A stretch of DNA of 64,000 nt from Aquisalimonas lutea. Lineage in GTDB: Bacteria > Pseudomonadota > Gammaproteobacteria > Nitrococcales > Aquisalimonadaceae. The position numbers and the translations under genes were made by a program. Of the stretch, positions 35,607 through 44,870 are shown in pieces. The stretch spans positions 1,710,733-1,774,732 of the forward strand of contig NZ_JAUFPK010000001.1 of NCBI RefSeq assembly GCF_030409225.1. The letters run 5' to 3'. The first letter of the stretch is position 1. Each line of letters starts with the position of its first letter. Below the pieces are notes generated by a model. The model made no database searches. It was not told where the DNA came from and saw only the letters and a list, made by a program, of their open reading frames with translations.

Positions 35607-36902
35607 ATGAAAAGGACGGTCTTTTTCGCGATCGCCTTCGCATTGCTGTCGCTGACGGCCGCCGCGCCCGGGGTGCTGGCGGCCCAGGCCGTGGCGGCCG
35701 GAGGCGACATCACCCTCGGCCCGCGGCCGTTGTTCCTGGCCCGGGACATGGGCGAAGACTTCCCGCGCGAGCGCGAGCTCAAGGATGAGCTCCTGCACTG
35801 TGCCAGCAGCGGGCGCAACTGGCAGCGGACCGAGTTCTCCATCGGCCATCGCGGCGCGGCCCTGCAGTTCCCCGAGCATACCCGCGAGTCGTACATTGCC
35901 GGCGCGCAGATGGGCGCGGGCATTCTCGAGTGCGATGTCACCTTCACCGCCGACAAGGAACTGGTCTGCCGGCACTCCCAGTGTGACCTGCACTCCACCA
36001 CCAACATCCTGGAAACCGATCTGGCGGATCGATGCGCCGTGCCCCCGGCGTTCGATCCGGACACCGGTGCACTGACCAATGCAGAAGACATCCGGTGCTG
36101 CACCAGCGACATTACCCTGGCCGAGTACCGCACGCTGGAAGGCCGTATGGAAGGCGTCGATACCGAGGCCGATACCATCGAGGGCTACCTGGACGGGACA
36201 CCCCGATGGCGCACGGATCTCTACGCCTCCAGCGGTACGCTCATGACCCATGCCGAGAGCATCGAGCTGTTCCGGTCACTGGGCGTGAAGATGACCCCCG
36301 AGCTCAAGGCCCCCGCGGTGGACATGCCGTTCAACGGCATGAGCCAGGCGGACTATGCGCAGAAGATGATCGACGAGTACAAGGCAGCCGGCGTCGCTCC
36401 CGCCGATGTCTATCCGCAGTCGTTCAACCTGGATGACGTGCAGTACTGGATCGACAACGAGCCCGCCTTCGCCGAGCAGGCCGTGTATCTCGACGGTCGC
36501 TATGCCCGGGACGATTTCGACCATGCCGACCCGGGCACGTGGACGCCGGACATGGGCGAGCTGGCGGACCGGGGAGTGAACATCCTGGCCCCGCCGATGT
36601 GGATGCTGCTGGCGACCGATGCTGCCGGTGGCGGGGGCGGCAGCCCCGTGGTGCCGTCCACCTACGCCGAGCATGCCCGGGATGCCGGCCTCGATCTCAT
36701 CGCCTGGACGTTCGAGCGTTCCGCTCCACTGGGCCAGGACGGCGCGTGGTACCACCAGACCACGGACGACGTGATCGACACCGATGGCGACAAGCTGCTC
36801 AGCCTCGACGTCCTCGCCCGGGATGTCGGCGTCATCGGTGTGTTCTCCGATTGGCCGGCGACGGTGACCTTCTACGACAATTGCGTGGATCCGGATGCCT
36901 GA
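35607..36902 (+). CDS. Periplasmic glycerophosphodiester phosphodiesterase
   Basis: A 431-residue protein with a Sec signal peptide (about 1-26) and a GDPD TIM barrel. The catalytic GHRG motif (H81) is followed by FPEHTRESY (E90), LECDV (E108, D110) and H123 of VCRHS, the usual metal and acid-base set. It hydrolyses glycerophosphodiesters left after phospholipid deacylation to glycerol-3-phosphate and an alcohol. Extra cysteines (RCCTSD, CDLHS) suggest disulfides in the periplasm. The ATG at 35607 is preferred over 35595 because GGAG sits six bases ahead. The 161-bp gap before it could hold its own promoter. Confidence 0.92.
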   Translation: MKRTVFFAIAFALLSLTAAAPGVLAAQAVAAGGDITLGPRPLFLARDMGEDFPRERELKDELLHCASSGRNWQRTEFSIGHRGAALQFPEHTRESYIAGAQMGAGILECDVTFTADKELVCRHSQCDLHSTTNILETDLADRCAVPPAFDPDTGALTNAEDIRCCTSDITLAEYRTLEGRMEGVDTEADTIEGYLDGTPRWRTDLYASSGTLMTHAESIELFRSLGVKMTPELKAPAVDMPFNGMSQADYAQKMIDEYKAAGVAPADVYPQSFNLDDVQYWIDNEPAFAEQAVYLDGRYARDDFDHADPGTWTPDMGELADRGVNILAPPMWMLLATDAAGGGGGSPVVPSTYAEHARDAGLDLIAWTFERSAPLGQDGAWYHQTTDDVIDTDGDKLLSLDVLARDVGVIGVFSDWPATVTFYDNCVDPDA

Positions 36903-37117
36903 GCGTGCGGAGCTCGGCATCGTACGTAGTCCTGGGTCGGGCGTGGCGAAGCAGCGCCGAAGGGCCTTCAACCGTCTGGATCTATAGGGCGCTGACTTGC
37001 ACGGAAAAGAGTACTGGACGGGGTGCCGGGGGAAGCGTATCCATGCAGTTGCGCCGAAGGCCTCGGCGCTGGGCCGGACCGTACTCCGGATGCCTCTCCT
37101 TCTGGATGATTCTTCCA

Positions 37118-37384
37118 ATGAAGACGACCAAGTGGTTGACGGCGGGCGGTCTCGCGATCGCCCTGGTGGTACCCGGTGCGGTGCTCGCCGCGGACGCCGT
37201 TGCGTTCAACAAGACGGACGCCAACGGCGACTCCATGATCAGCATGGATGAGCTGGTCTCGAATCCGGAACTGCACGCTCAGTTCCGGACCCTCGACCGC
37301 GACGGCAATGGCACGCTGGATCGGGCCGAGTTCGAACGCGGCCTGGCCAATGCGACCTCGACGCGGGCAAGGGAAGCCGGGTAG
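37118..37384 (+). CDS. Small secreted EF-hand calcium-binding protein
   Basis: An 88-residue protein with a cleavable signal peptide (about 1-25, VLAADA) and two EF-hand loops with all coordinating positions filled: D34-N36-D38-M40-S42-E45 and D60-D62-N64-T66-D68-E71. It is therefore likely a periplasmic calcium sensor or buffer. Related short EF-hand proteins are common in gammaproteobacteria but have no settled function. Its 215-bp upstream gap could hold a separate promoter. A strong terminator follows directly. Confidence 0.85.
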   Translation: MKTTKWLTAGGLAIALVVPGAVLAADAVAFNKTDANGDSMISMDELVSNPELHAQFRTLDRDGNGTLDRAEFERGLANATSTRAREAG

Positions 37385-37419
37385 AGACGACGGACTCGCA
37401 AGGGGGGCAGGGATGCCGG

Positions 37420-37443
37420 GGGCGCGCTACGGCGCGCCCTTTT
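37420..37443 (+). terminator. Rho-independent terminator with UACG tetraloop
   Basis: Perfect 8-bp stem GGGCGCGC/GCGCGCCC (37420-37427 with 37432-37439) closed by a TACG loop on a C-G pair, the very stable UNCG type, followed by TTTT. It ends the EF-hand gene. The RND pump gene, on the other strand, stops about 100 bp further right. Confidence 0.85.
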
Positions 37444-37542
37444 CGTGTTTCGCCGCCGTCCCGTCGCCCGCTGTTTTCGCGGCCGCGCCGCGGTCAGCGG
37501 GCCTCGTGACGCACGGCCACCAGCAGCACAACCCGCGGCAGG

Positions 37543-40500
37543 TCAGCGCGCTTGCCGGGCATTGTCGGCCTCCGGGGTGGTTGCGCGGGCACGCTCGGCG
37601 AGCTTGCGCAGGGCAACGTAGAACACGGGTGTCAGGAGGAGCCCGAATACGGTGACGCCGATCATGCCGGCGAACACGGCGACCCCCAGGGCGTGGCGGA
37701 CCTCGCTGCCGGCACCCGTAGCCAGCACCAGCGGGACCACCGCCGCCGTGAACGTGATCGAGGTCATGATGATCGGGCGCAGGCGCAGGCGGCAGGCCTC
37801 CAGGGCGGCCGCCACGATGCCGCGGCCCTGGTGCTCCAGGTCGCGGGCGAACTCCACGATCAGGATGGCGTTCTTGCACGCCAGGCCCATGAGCACCACC
37901 AGGCCGATCTGGACGAAGATGTTGTTGTCGCCGCCCGCCAGCCACACCCCGGCCAGGGCGGAGAGCACGCACAGCGGAACGATCAGGATCACCGCCAGGG
38001 GCAGCACCCAGCTCTCGTACAGCGCCGCCAGGACCAGGAAGACCAGGAGCACTGCCAGCGGGAAAATGACCAGGGAGGCCCGGCCCTCGTTGACCTGCTG
38101 GAAGCTGAGGTCGGTCCACTCGAAGGTCATGCCGTTGGGCAGGACCTGCGCCGCCACCTCTTCGACCACGGCCAGTGCCTGGTTCGATGACAGCACGGCC
38201 GGGTCCGCCTCCCCCATGACGTCGGCCGCGGGATAGCCGTTGTAGCGGATCACCGGATCCGGCCCGAAGGTAGGCTCGATCCGGACCATGGTTCCGATGG
38301 GCACCATCTCGCCGTCGCGGTTGCGCGTCCTGAGGTTGGCGATGTCCTCCGCCTGCATGCGGAAGGGCGCATCCGCCTGGGCGATCACCTGGTAGGTGCG
38401 GCCGAAGCGGTTGAAGTCGTTGATGTACGCCGACCCGAGGTAGACCTGCAGGGTCTCGAAGACATCGGTGATCGCCACGCCCTGCGCCTTGGCCCGGTCC
38501 CGGTCCACGTGGGCGTCGAGCTGGGGCACGTTGGCCTGGTAGGAAGAGATCGGGTAGCCCATGCCCGGTACCTGGCTGAGTGCCCCGGAGAGGTTGGTCA
38601 GGGCGTCGTTGAGGGCGCCGTGGCCGAGGCCGGCACGGTCCTGGATGTAGAACGAGAATCCGGAGCCGGTGCCGATGCCGAGAATCGCCGGCGGCATGAT
38701 GGCGAAGCCGAAGCCCTCGCGGATGCCGGCGAACTTCTGGTTGAGCTCCCCGGAGATGGCCGCGGCGGTGCGCTCGCGGTCGGCGAACGCGTCCAGCCCG
38801 AAGAACACGGTGCCGGTGTTCGGCGTGTTGGTGAACTGCAGCGGATTGAGCCCCGGGAACGCCACGGCGCTGGACACGCCCTCGGTGGCCAGGGCGAGGT
38901 CGGTCATGGTCTCCACCACCGTTTCGGTGCGGTCCAGGGACGCGCCTTCCGGCAGCTTGACGCCGCCGATGAGGTAGAGCTTGTCCTGGGTGGGGATGAA
39001 TCCGCCCGGCACGCTCTGGAACATGACGCCGGTGGCGGCCAGCAGCACCGCGTAGACGACGAACACGGCACCGCGGTGGCGCAGGCTGTGGCCCACCGCG
39101 GTCTGGTAGCCCTCGGAGCTGCGCCGGAAGAACCGGTTGAACGGCCGGAAGATCCATCCGAACAGGAAGTTGATTCCCCGGGTGAGCCTGTCCGGCGGCG
39201 CGTCGTGGGGCCGGAGGAGCATGGCCGCGAGGGCCGGGGACAGGGTCAGCGAGTTGATCCCGGAGATGACCGCCGAGATGGCGATGGTGACGGCGAACTG
39301 CCGATAGAACTGGCCGGTGACCCCTTCCAGGAAGGCCATGGGCACGAAGACGGCGCAGAGCACGATGGAGATGGCGATGATCGGCCCGCTGACCTCGCGC
39401 ATGGCCTGGTGCGCGGCGGCCAGGGGATGCCGCCCCTCGGCGATGTTTCGCTCCACGTTCTCCACCACCACGATGGCGTCGTCCACCACGATGCCGATGG
39501 CGAGCACCAGGCCGAACAGCGTCAGCGTGTTGATGGTGAACCCGAGCAGGTAGAGCACGGCAAACGTGCCCACGATGGAGACGGGAACCGCCAGGAGCGG
39601 GATGAGGGACGCGCGCCAGGTCTGCAGGAACAGCACCACCACCAGCACGACCAGGAGAACGGCCTCCAGCAGGGTGCTGATGACGGCGCTGATGGAATCG
39701 CGCACGAACACCGTGGGGTCGTAGACGACGTCGTGCTCCAGGCCCGGCGGGAACCGCGTGGCGAGCTCGTCCATGGTGGAGCGCACGGCGTTGGACAGCG
39801 CGATGGCGTTCGAGCCCGGTGCCTGGAAGATGCCGATGGCCACGGCCTGCTGGTTGTCGAGCTGCGAGCGCAGCGCGTACTCGGACGCGCCTAGCTCCAG
39901 GCGGGCGATGTCCGCGAGGCGGGTGATCTCGCCGTCGCTGCCGGTGCGCACGATGATGGCGCCGAACTCCTCCTCGGTGACCAGGCGCCCCTGCGCGTTG
40001 ACAGAGACTAGGAAGTCCGCTGCCTCCGGGGTCGGCGGAGCGCCGAGCTGTCCCGCGGAGACCTGCACGTTCTGCTCGCGCACGGCGCGCACCACGTCGC
40101 CGGCGGTCAGCCCGCGCGCGGCGGCCCGGTCCGGGTCGATCCAGATGCGCATGGCGTAGTCGCCGGCGCCGAAGACCAGGGTCTGTCCCACTCCCGGCAG
40201 CCGGGCGATCTCGTCCTTGATGTGCAGGGTGGCGTAGTTGCGCAGGTAGACCGCGTCGTACTCGTCCCCGGGCGAGAGCAGGTGGACCACCATGGTCAGG
40301 TCCGGGGACTGCTTCTGCGTGGTCACCCCCTGGCGCCGGACTTCCTCCGGCAGCCGCGGCAGGGCCTGGTTGACGCGGTTCTGCACCTGGACCTGCGCCT
40401 GGTCCGGGTCGGTGCCCGGCTGGAAGGTGATCGTCATGGCGAGCACACCGTCGCTGCCGGCGACGGACTTCATGTACATCATCCGCTCGACCCCGGTGAT

Positions 40501-40710
40501 GGCGTCTTCCAGGGGCGTGGCCACCGTCTCGGCAATCGTGTCCGGGTTGGCGCCGGGGAATACGGCGCGCACCTGGACGCTGGGCGGGACGACGTCGGGG
40601 TACTCGCTCACCGGCAGCAGCGGGATGGCGATGGCGCCGGCCAGGAAGATGCACACGGACAGCACGGCGGCGAATACCGGCCTGTCGACAAAGAATTTCG
40701 CGAAGTTCAT
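37543..40710 (-). CDS. RND family multidrug efflux transporter (HAE-1 type)
   Basis: A 1055-residue inner-membrane pump of the AcrB/MexB class, the usual length. The N-terminus FFVDRPVFAAVLSVCIFLAG is followed by a periplasmic porter domain, and membrane helix 4 carries the proton-relay aspartates in GIVVDDAIVVVENVE. The second half repeats the layout (PLCVLSALAGVWLAGGDNN, GLACKNAILIVEFARD). It exports toxic compounds using the proton gradient. It is downstream of its adaptor gene on the same strand. No outer-membrane channel gene is in the window, so a TolC-like protein from elsewhere must complete the complex. Confidence 0.96.
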   Translation of the reverse strand: MNFAKFFVDRPVFAAVLSVCIFLAGAIAIPLLPVSEYPDVVPPSVQVRAVFPGANPDTIAETVATPLEDAITGVERMMYMKSVAGSDGVLAMTITFQPGTDPDQAQVQVQNRVNQALPRLPEEVRRQGVTTQKQSPDLTMVVHLLSPGDEYDAVYLRNYATLHIKDEIARLPGVGQTLVFGAGDYAMRIWIDPDRAAARGLTAGDVVRAVREQNVQVSAGQLGAPPTPEAADFLVSVNAQGRLVTEEEFGAIIVRTGSDGEITRLADIARLELGASEYALRSQLDNQQAVAIGIFQAPGSNAIALSNAVRSTMDELATRFPPGLEHDVVYDPTVFVRDSISAVISTLLEAVLLVVLVVVLFLQTWRASLIPLLAVPVSIVGTFAVLYLLGFTINTLTLFGLVLAIGIVVDDAIVVVENVERNIAEGRHPLAAAHQAMREVSGPIIAISIVLCAVFVPMAFLEGVTGQFYRQFAVTIAISAVISGINSLTLSPALAAMLLRPHDAPPDRLTRGINFLFGWIFRPFNRFFRRSSEGYQTAVGHSLRHRGAVFVVYAVLLAATGVMFQSVPGGFIPTQDKLYLIGGVKLPEGASLDRTETVVETMTDLALATEGVSSAVAFPGLNPLQFTNTPNTGTVFFGLDAFADRERTAAAISGELNQKFAGIREGFGFAIMPPAILGIGTGSGFSFYIQDRAGLGHGALNDALTNLSGALSQVPGMGYPISSYQANVPQLDAHVDRDRAKAQGVAITDVFETLQVYLGSAYINDFNRFGRTYQVIAQADAPFRMQAEDIANLRTRNRDGEMVPIGTMVRIEPTFGPDPVIRYNGYPAADVMGEADPAVLSSNQALAVVEEVAAQVLPNGMTFEWTDLSFQQVNEGRASLVIFPLAVLLVFLVLAALYESWVLPLAVILIVPLCVLSALAGVWLAGGDNNIFVQIGLVVLMGLACKNAILIVEFARDLEHQGRGIVAAALEACRLRLRPIIMTSITFTAAVVPLVLATGAGSEVRHALGVAVFAGMIGVTVFGLLLTPVFYVALRKLAERARATTPEADNARQAR

Positions 40711-40777
40711 GACATGCGTCCGTCCGTGTAATCCGCCGGGAAGGGGACCGCCGGGTAGCGTTGCGGCTGCACGGTGC

Positions 40778-41980
40778 CTACGGCGGGCTCGCCGCTGCAG
40801 TGGCCCCCGTGGCGGCGTCCATGGAGACGATCTCTGCGTCCACCGGCATGCCGGGGAAGAAGATCCGCTGGGTGCCGCTGATCACGACCCGGTCGCCCGG
40901 AGCGAGCCCGTCGGTGATCACGCGCAGGCCGTCCACCAGACGCCCGGGGACCACGTCCTTGCGAACGGCGTGCCCGTCGCCGTCGACGACATAGACGTAC
41001 TTGCGGTCCTGGTCCGTGAGTATCGCCTTGTCGTCGACGAGAAGGGCGGTGAACGAGCCGCTGCCCGGCATCTGCACCCGGGCGAACATGCCGGGGACGA
41101 ACCTGCGTTCCCGGTTGTCGATCACCGCGCGCATGAGGATCGTGCCCGTGTCGGGATTGATCCGGTTGTCCACGAAGTCCACCCGTCCCTGGTGCGGGTA
41201 GCCGGGCTCGATGGCCAGCCCGACGCGGACCGGCGTGCCGTTGTCCCTGGAGCTCGGCCGCTCGCCGCTACGGGCCATGGCGTCGTAGCGCTGGTAGGCC
41301 TGCTCGTCGCTGTGGAAGTGGACGTGAACCCGATCCAGGGAGACGATGGTGGTCAGCGGTGTGCCGTTGCCCTGGCCGGAGACCAGGTTGCCCACGGTCA
41401 CGCGGGCGCGTCCGGCGCGCCCGGCGATGGGAGCGCGCACCTCGGTGAACTCCAGCTGCAGGCGGGCGATCTCCACCGAGGCGCGTGCCGCATGCACGGC
41501 CGCTTGCGCCTCGGCTGCCGCGGCGCGGCGCTGATCCAGCTCTTCCGCGGATATGGCGCTGGAGCCGGCGAGCTTCTCCGCGCGCTCGGCTTCCGTGCGG
41601 GCCAGCTCGGCCCGGGCCAGGGCCCGGGCGTGCTCGGCTTCCGCCCGGCTCAGCTCGGCCCGGTAGGGGCGGGCATCGATGACGAACAGCACGTCGCCGC
41701 GCTCGACCTCCTGGCCTTCGTCGTAGTTGATCCGCTCGATGTAGCCGTCGACCCGCGGGCGCAGCGCCACGGTCTCGACCGCCTCGATGCGCCCGGTGAA
41801 CGTGTCCCAGAGCTGGACCTCGCGGACCACTACTTCCGCCGCGCTGACCTGCGGGGGCGCGGGCGGCTCGCTGCCGTCCTGGGCCTGCGTGTTGCAGCCG
41901 GCCAGCGTCAGCGCTGCCAGGGCCACGGCGGCGACACGCACCAGGACGGGTGATACGACAGACCTGCGGTTCCTATCCAT
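40778..41980 (-). CDS. RND efflux periplasmic adaptor lipoprotein (membrane fusion protein)
   Basis: A 400-residue adaptor with a lipoprotein signal (LTLAGC, cysteine near residue 29). It has a biotinyl-lipoyl domain split by an alpha-hairpin (VDGYIERINYDEGQEVERGD, then an Ala/Glu/Arg-rich coiled coil at about residues 105-180), a beta-barrel domain and a membrane-proximal domain. It links the RND pump to an outer-membrane channel. The ATG at 41980 gives a proper lipoprotein signal; the longer upstream frame runs into the divergent promoter region. The pump gene follows by 67 bp. Confidence 0.94.
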   Translation of the reverse strand: MDRNRRSVVSPVLVRVAAVALAALTLAGCNTQAQDGSEPPAPPQVSAAEVVVREVQLWDTFTGRIEAVETVALRPRVDGYIERINYDEGQEVERGDVLFVIDARPYRAELSRAEAEHARALARAELARTEAERAEKLAGSSAISAEELDQRRAAAAEAQAAVHAARASVEIARLQLEFTEVRAPIAGRAGRARVTVGNLVSGQGNGTPLTTIVSLDRVHVHFHSDEQAYQRYDAMARSGERPSSRDNGTPVRVGLAIEPGYPHQGRVDFVDNRINPDTGTILMRAVIDNRERRFVPGMFARVQMPGSGSFTALLVDDKAILTDQDRKYVYVVDGDGHAVRKDVVPGRLVDGLRVITDGLAPGDRVVISGTQRIFFPGMPVDAEIVSMDAATGATAAASPP

Positions 41981-42216
41981 TGTCTTCCCCTTGCGTGCGC
42001 GGGCGCCCGCTTGCCCCGGGGGCCGGGGCGCATGATCTGGTCGGCTGGGGTGGTCCCGTTTCGACAGGAACCGGCCCGCATCTGCGGTTTCGGTCGCGAT
42101 GAACCATACGCCGCGATTGCGCGATTGATTAGTGGGGCATTCAGGGAAATACTGTTCCATGGACGGGACAACACGGGCCGGTGCCGCGCGGCGGCCCTGA
42201 CGGAAGGAATCGTTCG

Positions 42217-43182
42217 ATGCAGGACCTCAACGATGCGTTGATCTTTGCCAAGGTGGTGGAGAAGGGCAGCTTTACCGGGGCGGGGCGGGTGCTGGGCATC
42301 CCCAAGACGACGGTCAGCCGCAAGATCCAGGAGCTGGAGGAGCGCCTCGGTGCGAAGCTGCTGCACCGCACGACCCGCAATCTCGGGCTGACCGAGGCGG
42401 GTTCCGTGTACTTCAACTACAGCAGCCGTATTGCCCGGGAGCTGGACGAGGCGGCAAGCGCCGTGCAGCAGCTCGAGGAGCGTCCACGGGGATGGCTGCG
42501 CGTGACCGCGCCGTTCACCATGTGCTCCGAGGTGATGGCGGTGCTGATCCACGGTTACCGGGAGCTCTACCCGGACGTGCGCATCGATCTCGTGCTCGAC
42601 AACGATCGCCTGGATCTGGTCGCCAACCAGATCGATGTGGCCCTGCGCGTCGGGCCGCTGCCCGATTCCCGGCTTGTTGCCCGGACCCTGGCGCGCTACC
42701 GGTCGTTCGTCTACGCCAGCGACGACTATCTGCGACAGCGCGGTGAACCCCGCGAGCCCGGTGAGCTGGCCGATCACCCGGTGCTGGGCAAGCGCACCGA
42801 CCGCAGGGGCAACCGCTACACCTGGCTGCTGAGCAACGGGGAGCGCACCGAGGAGGTCACGGTCCATCCCGTGGCGGTGGCCAACGATCCGTACGCGTTG
42901 CGCATGCTGCTGGCGGGCGGGCACGGCATGATGCTGGTCAGCGAGATCGTCATTGCCTGCAGCGATGCCCGGCAGGGCCGGGTGCGCCGCGTCCTGCCCG
43001 ACTGGAGCGGGCCCGAGACCGTGCTCTCCGCGGTGTTCCCCGGGGGAGGGCTGGTGTCCCCGAAGGTCCGTACCTTCGTGGATTTCGTCGCCCGGCGCCT
43101 CAACGAGGATCCGTTCATGTGCTCATCGGTCGCGGTCGCGGCGGCTCAGGCGTCCGCCGAGACCGACGAGGCCCTCGCATGA
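42217..43182 (+). CDS. LysR family regulator, divergent from the RND efflux genes
   Basis: A 321-residue LysR protein starting MQDLNDALIFAKVVEKGSF. It has a winged helix (PKTTVSRKIQELEERLGAKLLHRTTRNLGLT) and an effector domain of the CrgA/AaeR-like group (RGWLRVTAPFTMCSEVM). It is transcribed away from the efflux adaptor gene across 236 bp, the normal arrangement for a regulator of the pump. An AAGGAA site precedes the ATG. The inducing compound is unknown. Confidence 0.92.
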   Translation: MQDLNDALIFAKVVEKGSFTGAGRVLGIPKTTVSRKIQELEERLGAKLLHRTTRNLGLTEAGSVYFNYSSRIARELDEAASAVQQLEERPRGWLRVTAPFTMCSEVMAVLIHGYRELYPDVRIDLVLDNDRLDLVANQIDVALRVGPLPDSRLVARTLARYRSFVYASDDYLRQRGEPREPGELADHPVLGKRTDRRGNRYTWLLSNGERTEEVTVHPVAVANDPYALRMLLAGGHGMMLVSEIVIACSDARQGRVRRVLPDWSGPETVLSAVFPGGGLVSPKVRTFVDFVARRLNEDPFMCSSVAVAAAQASAETDEALA

Positions 43183-43383
43183 GCTGCAGGGGGCCGTGCC
43201 GCGGTGTTCGGTGCCCGCGTGCCGCGCGGGATGCCGCTGGCCGCGGCGGTTTTCACGCGAACGATCGGTCAGCCCTGTGAGAACTGCGTCACAACTACAG
43301 GAGGAAAACGGCGCCGTGCGCTGGCTGCGGCGGCGCTACGCTGGTACAAGGAACGGGCTACCCATTGCTACGGAGGAGGTCCC

Positions 43384-43674
43384 ATGACCACGGAACTGAA
43401 GAAGAGCGAGCTCATCGACAAGATCGCGGAGCGCGTCGACGGCGTAACCAAGAAGCAGATCGATGATGTCCTGAAGGCACTGGCGGATACGGTCACCACG
43501 CACGTCCAGGACGGCGTCAAGGCCCCGCTGCCGGGCCTGGGCAAGTTCGTGCGCACCGAGCGCAGCGCCCGCCAGGGGCGCAATCCCCGCACCGGGCAGA
43601 CCGTGCAGATTCCGGCGGCGAAAACGCCGAAATTCCAGCCCGCGAAGGGATTCAAGGACGCGGTCAACGGCTGA
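43384..43674 (+). CDS. HU-family DNA-binding protein
   Basis: A 96-residue histone-like protein with GGAGG ahead of the ATG. KKSELIDKIAERVDGVTKKQIDDVL is the helical dimer part; GLGKFVRTERSARQGRNPRTGQTVQIPA is the beta-arm with the Asn-Pro DNA-intercalating tip, as in HU and IHF. It bends and compacts DNA without strong sequence preference. It is a monocistronic gene with its own terminator-like hairpin downstream. The 200 bp before it appear non-coding. Confidence 0.93.
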   Translation: MTTELKKSELIDKIAERVDGVTKKQIDDVLKALADTVTTHVQDGVKAPLPGLGKFVRTERSARQGRNPRTGQTVQIPAAKTPKFQPAKGFKDAVNG

Positions 43675-43683
43675 CCCGGTCCG

Positions 43684-43717
43684 GGATGGCCGGCGCTTGT
43701 CCGGTGGCCGGCCATCC
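43684..43717 (+). terminator. Strong hairpin after the HU gene
   Basis: A perfect 11-bp stem, GGATGGCCGGC/GCCGGCCATCC (43684-43694 with 43707-43717), around a 12-nt loop. The tail is only TTC, so termination is likely but not ideal. It can also serve azlD transcription from the other strand. Confidence 0.6.
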
Positions 43718-43755
43718 TTCGCACCCTCCCGGCAAGCGGCGCAACGGCCGCGGAC

Positions 43756-44082
43756 TCACGTGAGCCCCTGCATCGCCGCGTAGACCGCCACGCCGCCGGT
43801 GACGGTCAGGGCGATGCTGCGGCTGGCCACGGCGATGAGCAGCGCCGCGGCCCCGGCGACGACGTGGGGCAGCGACCACGTGATGCCGGGGCGCTCGCCC
43901 ACCAGCAGGATCTGGTCCACCAGCAGTGCCGCGATCACGGCGATGGGAACGTAGGTCAGCCACTCCTGCACGACAGCGGGGAGGCTCAGCCGCCGGGCGA
44001 GAAGCAGCGGCAGCACGCGGGGCACCAGGGTGACCGCCATGCAGGCGCTGATCAGGACCACGGTCTCCGGGCGTATCGTCAT
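43756..44082 (-). CDS. azlD: AzlD family branched-chain amino acid exporter small subunit
   Basis: A 108-residue, four-helix membrane protein of the AzlD family (VLISACMAVTLVPRVLPLLLA near the start, WLTYVPIAVIAALLVDQ in the middle). AzlC and AzlD together export branched-chain amino acids or analogues, as BrnFE does in corynebacteria. It overlaps azlC by 4 bp (ATGA). It is the last gene of the leftward group beginning with the AraC gene. Confidence 0.92.
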   Translation of the reverse strand: MTIRPETVVLISACMAVTLVPRVLPLLLARRLSLPAVVQEWLTYVPIAVIAALLVDQILLVGERPGITWSLPHVVAGAAALLIAVASRSIALTVTGGVAVYAAMQGLT

Positions 44083-44807
44083 GCAGCCTCCTCCCGCACA
44101 GCGCGCCGGCGCACGGCTCTTGCGCCGACACCTGCCGTGGCGGCGACCGCGGTGGCGATCATCAGGTTCAGCGGGTGCGGCTGCCAGTAGTCCAGCAGCA
44201 CCATCACGGCGCCGGCGAGCAGCGCCACGAACACGCGCATCGGCACACGAGCCCGCTGCGCCCGGATCTGCGTGACCAGCAACGCCGCGAACATCCCGGC
44301 GAGAGCGAACTCCAGTCCCAGTGCGTCAACGGTGCCGGCGATTTCTCCCAGCAGGGCCCCGGTGACATTGCCGCCGATCCAGGCCAGGTAGGCCCCCGTG
44401 TTCAGCCCGATCATCCAGGCGCCGTGATGCAGGCGCGTGCCGATCAGGCTGCTCGCCAGCGCGAAGGTCTCGTCGGTGAGCTGCGCGCCGATGAGAAAGC
44501 GGGCGCCGGGCGGCAGGTGCTGTACCCGCGGCGACAGGGCCGTGGCGTAGAGCAGGTGGCGCAGGTTGACCAGGAACACGGTCGCGACCAGGACCGTCGC
44601 CGCACCCGTATAGAGATCGGCGAAGACGAACTGCGCCGAGCCGGCGAAAAGCAGCACCGACAGGAGCCCGACCTCCGCGGCGCTCAGCCCCGCCTCGGCG
44701 CCGACGACACCGGCGGCGAGGCCGATTCCTGCGTAGGCGACCGCCACCGGCGCCGCCGCTCGCATGCCCAGGGATGCCGCTTGAAATGTTGTCGGGGAGT
44801 GCTGCAT
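44079..44807 (-). CDS. azlC: AzlC family branched-chain amino acid exporter large subunit
   Basis: A 242-residue membrane protein with the AzlC pattern: GLAAGVVGAEAGLSAAEVGLLSVLLFAGSAQFV, the signature VFLVNLRHLLYATALSP, and LTDETFALASS. It forms the export channel with AzlD. The gene is 63 bp after the AraC-type regulator on the same strand, which suggests cotranscription or direct control by it. The substrate could be valine, leucine, isoleucine or a related compound. Confidence 0.93.
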   Translation of the reverse strand: MQHSPTTFQAASLGMRAAAPVAVAYAGIGLAAGVVGAEAGLSAAEVGLLSVLLFAGSAQFVFADLYTGAATVLVATVFLVNLRHLLYATALSPRVQHLPPGARFLIGAQLTDETFALASSLIGTRLHHGAWMIGLNTGAYLAWIGGNVTGALLGEIAGTVDALGLEFALAGMFAALLVTQIRAQRARVPMRVFVALLAGAVMVLLDYWQPHPLNLMIATAVAATAGVGARAVRRRAVREEAA

Positions 44808-44870
44808 GGCGGCTCCGGGTTCCGTCGCGGAGGTCTGTTGCGGGCAGCAACGCGGCGACCATGGGAAATG

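Noticed and set aside
37427-40654. 1075-codon frame on the same strand as the RND pump, shifted by one base
   Set aside because: The pump frame gives a perfect family protein; this one is Arg/Pro/Gly-rich noise.
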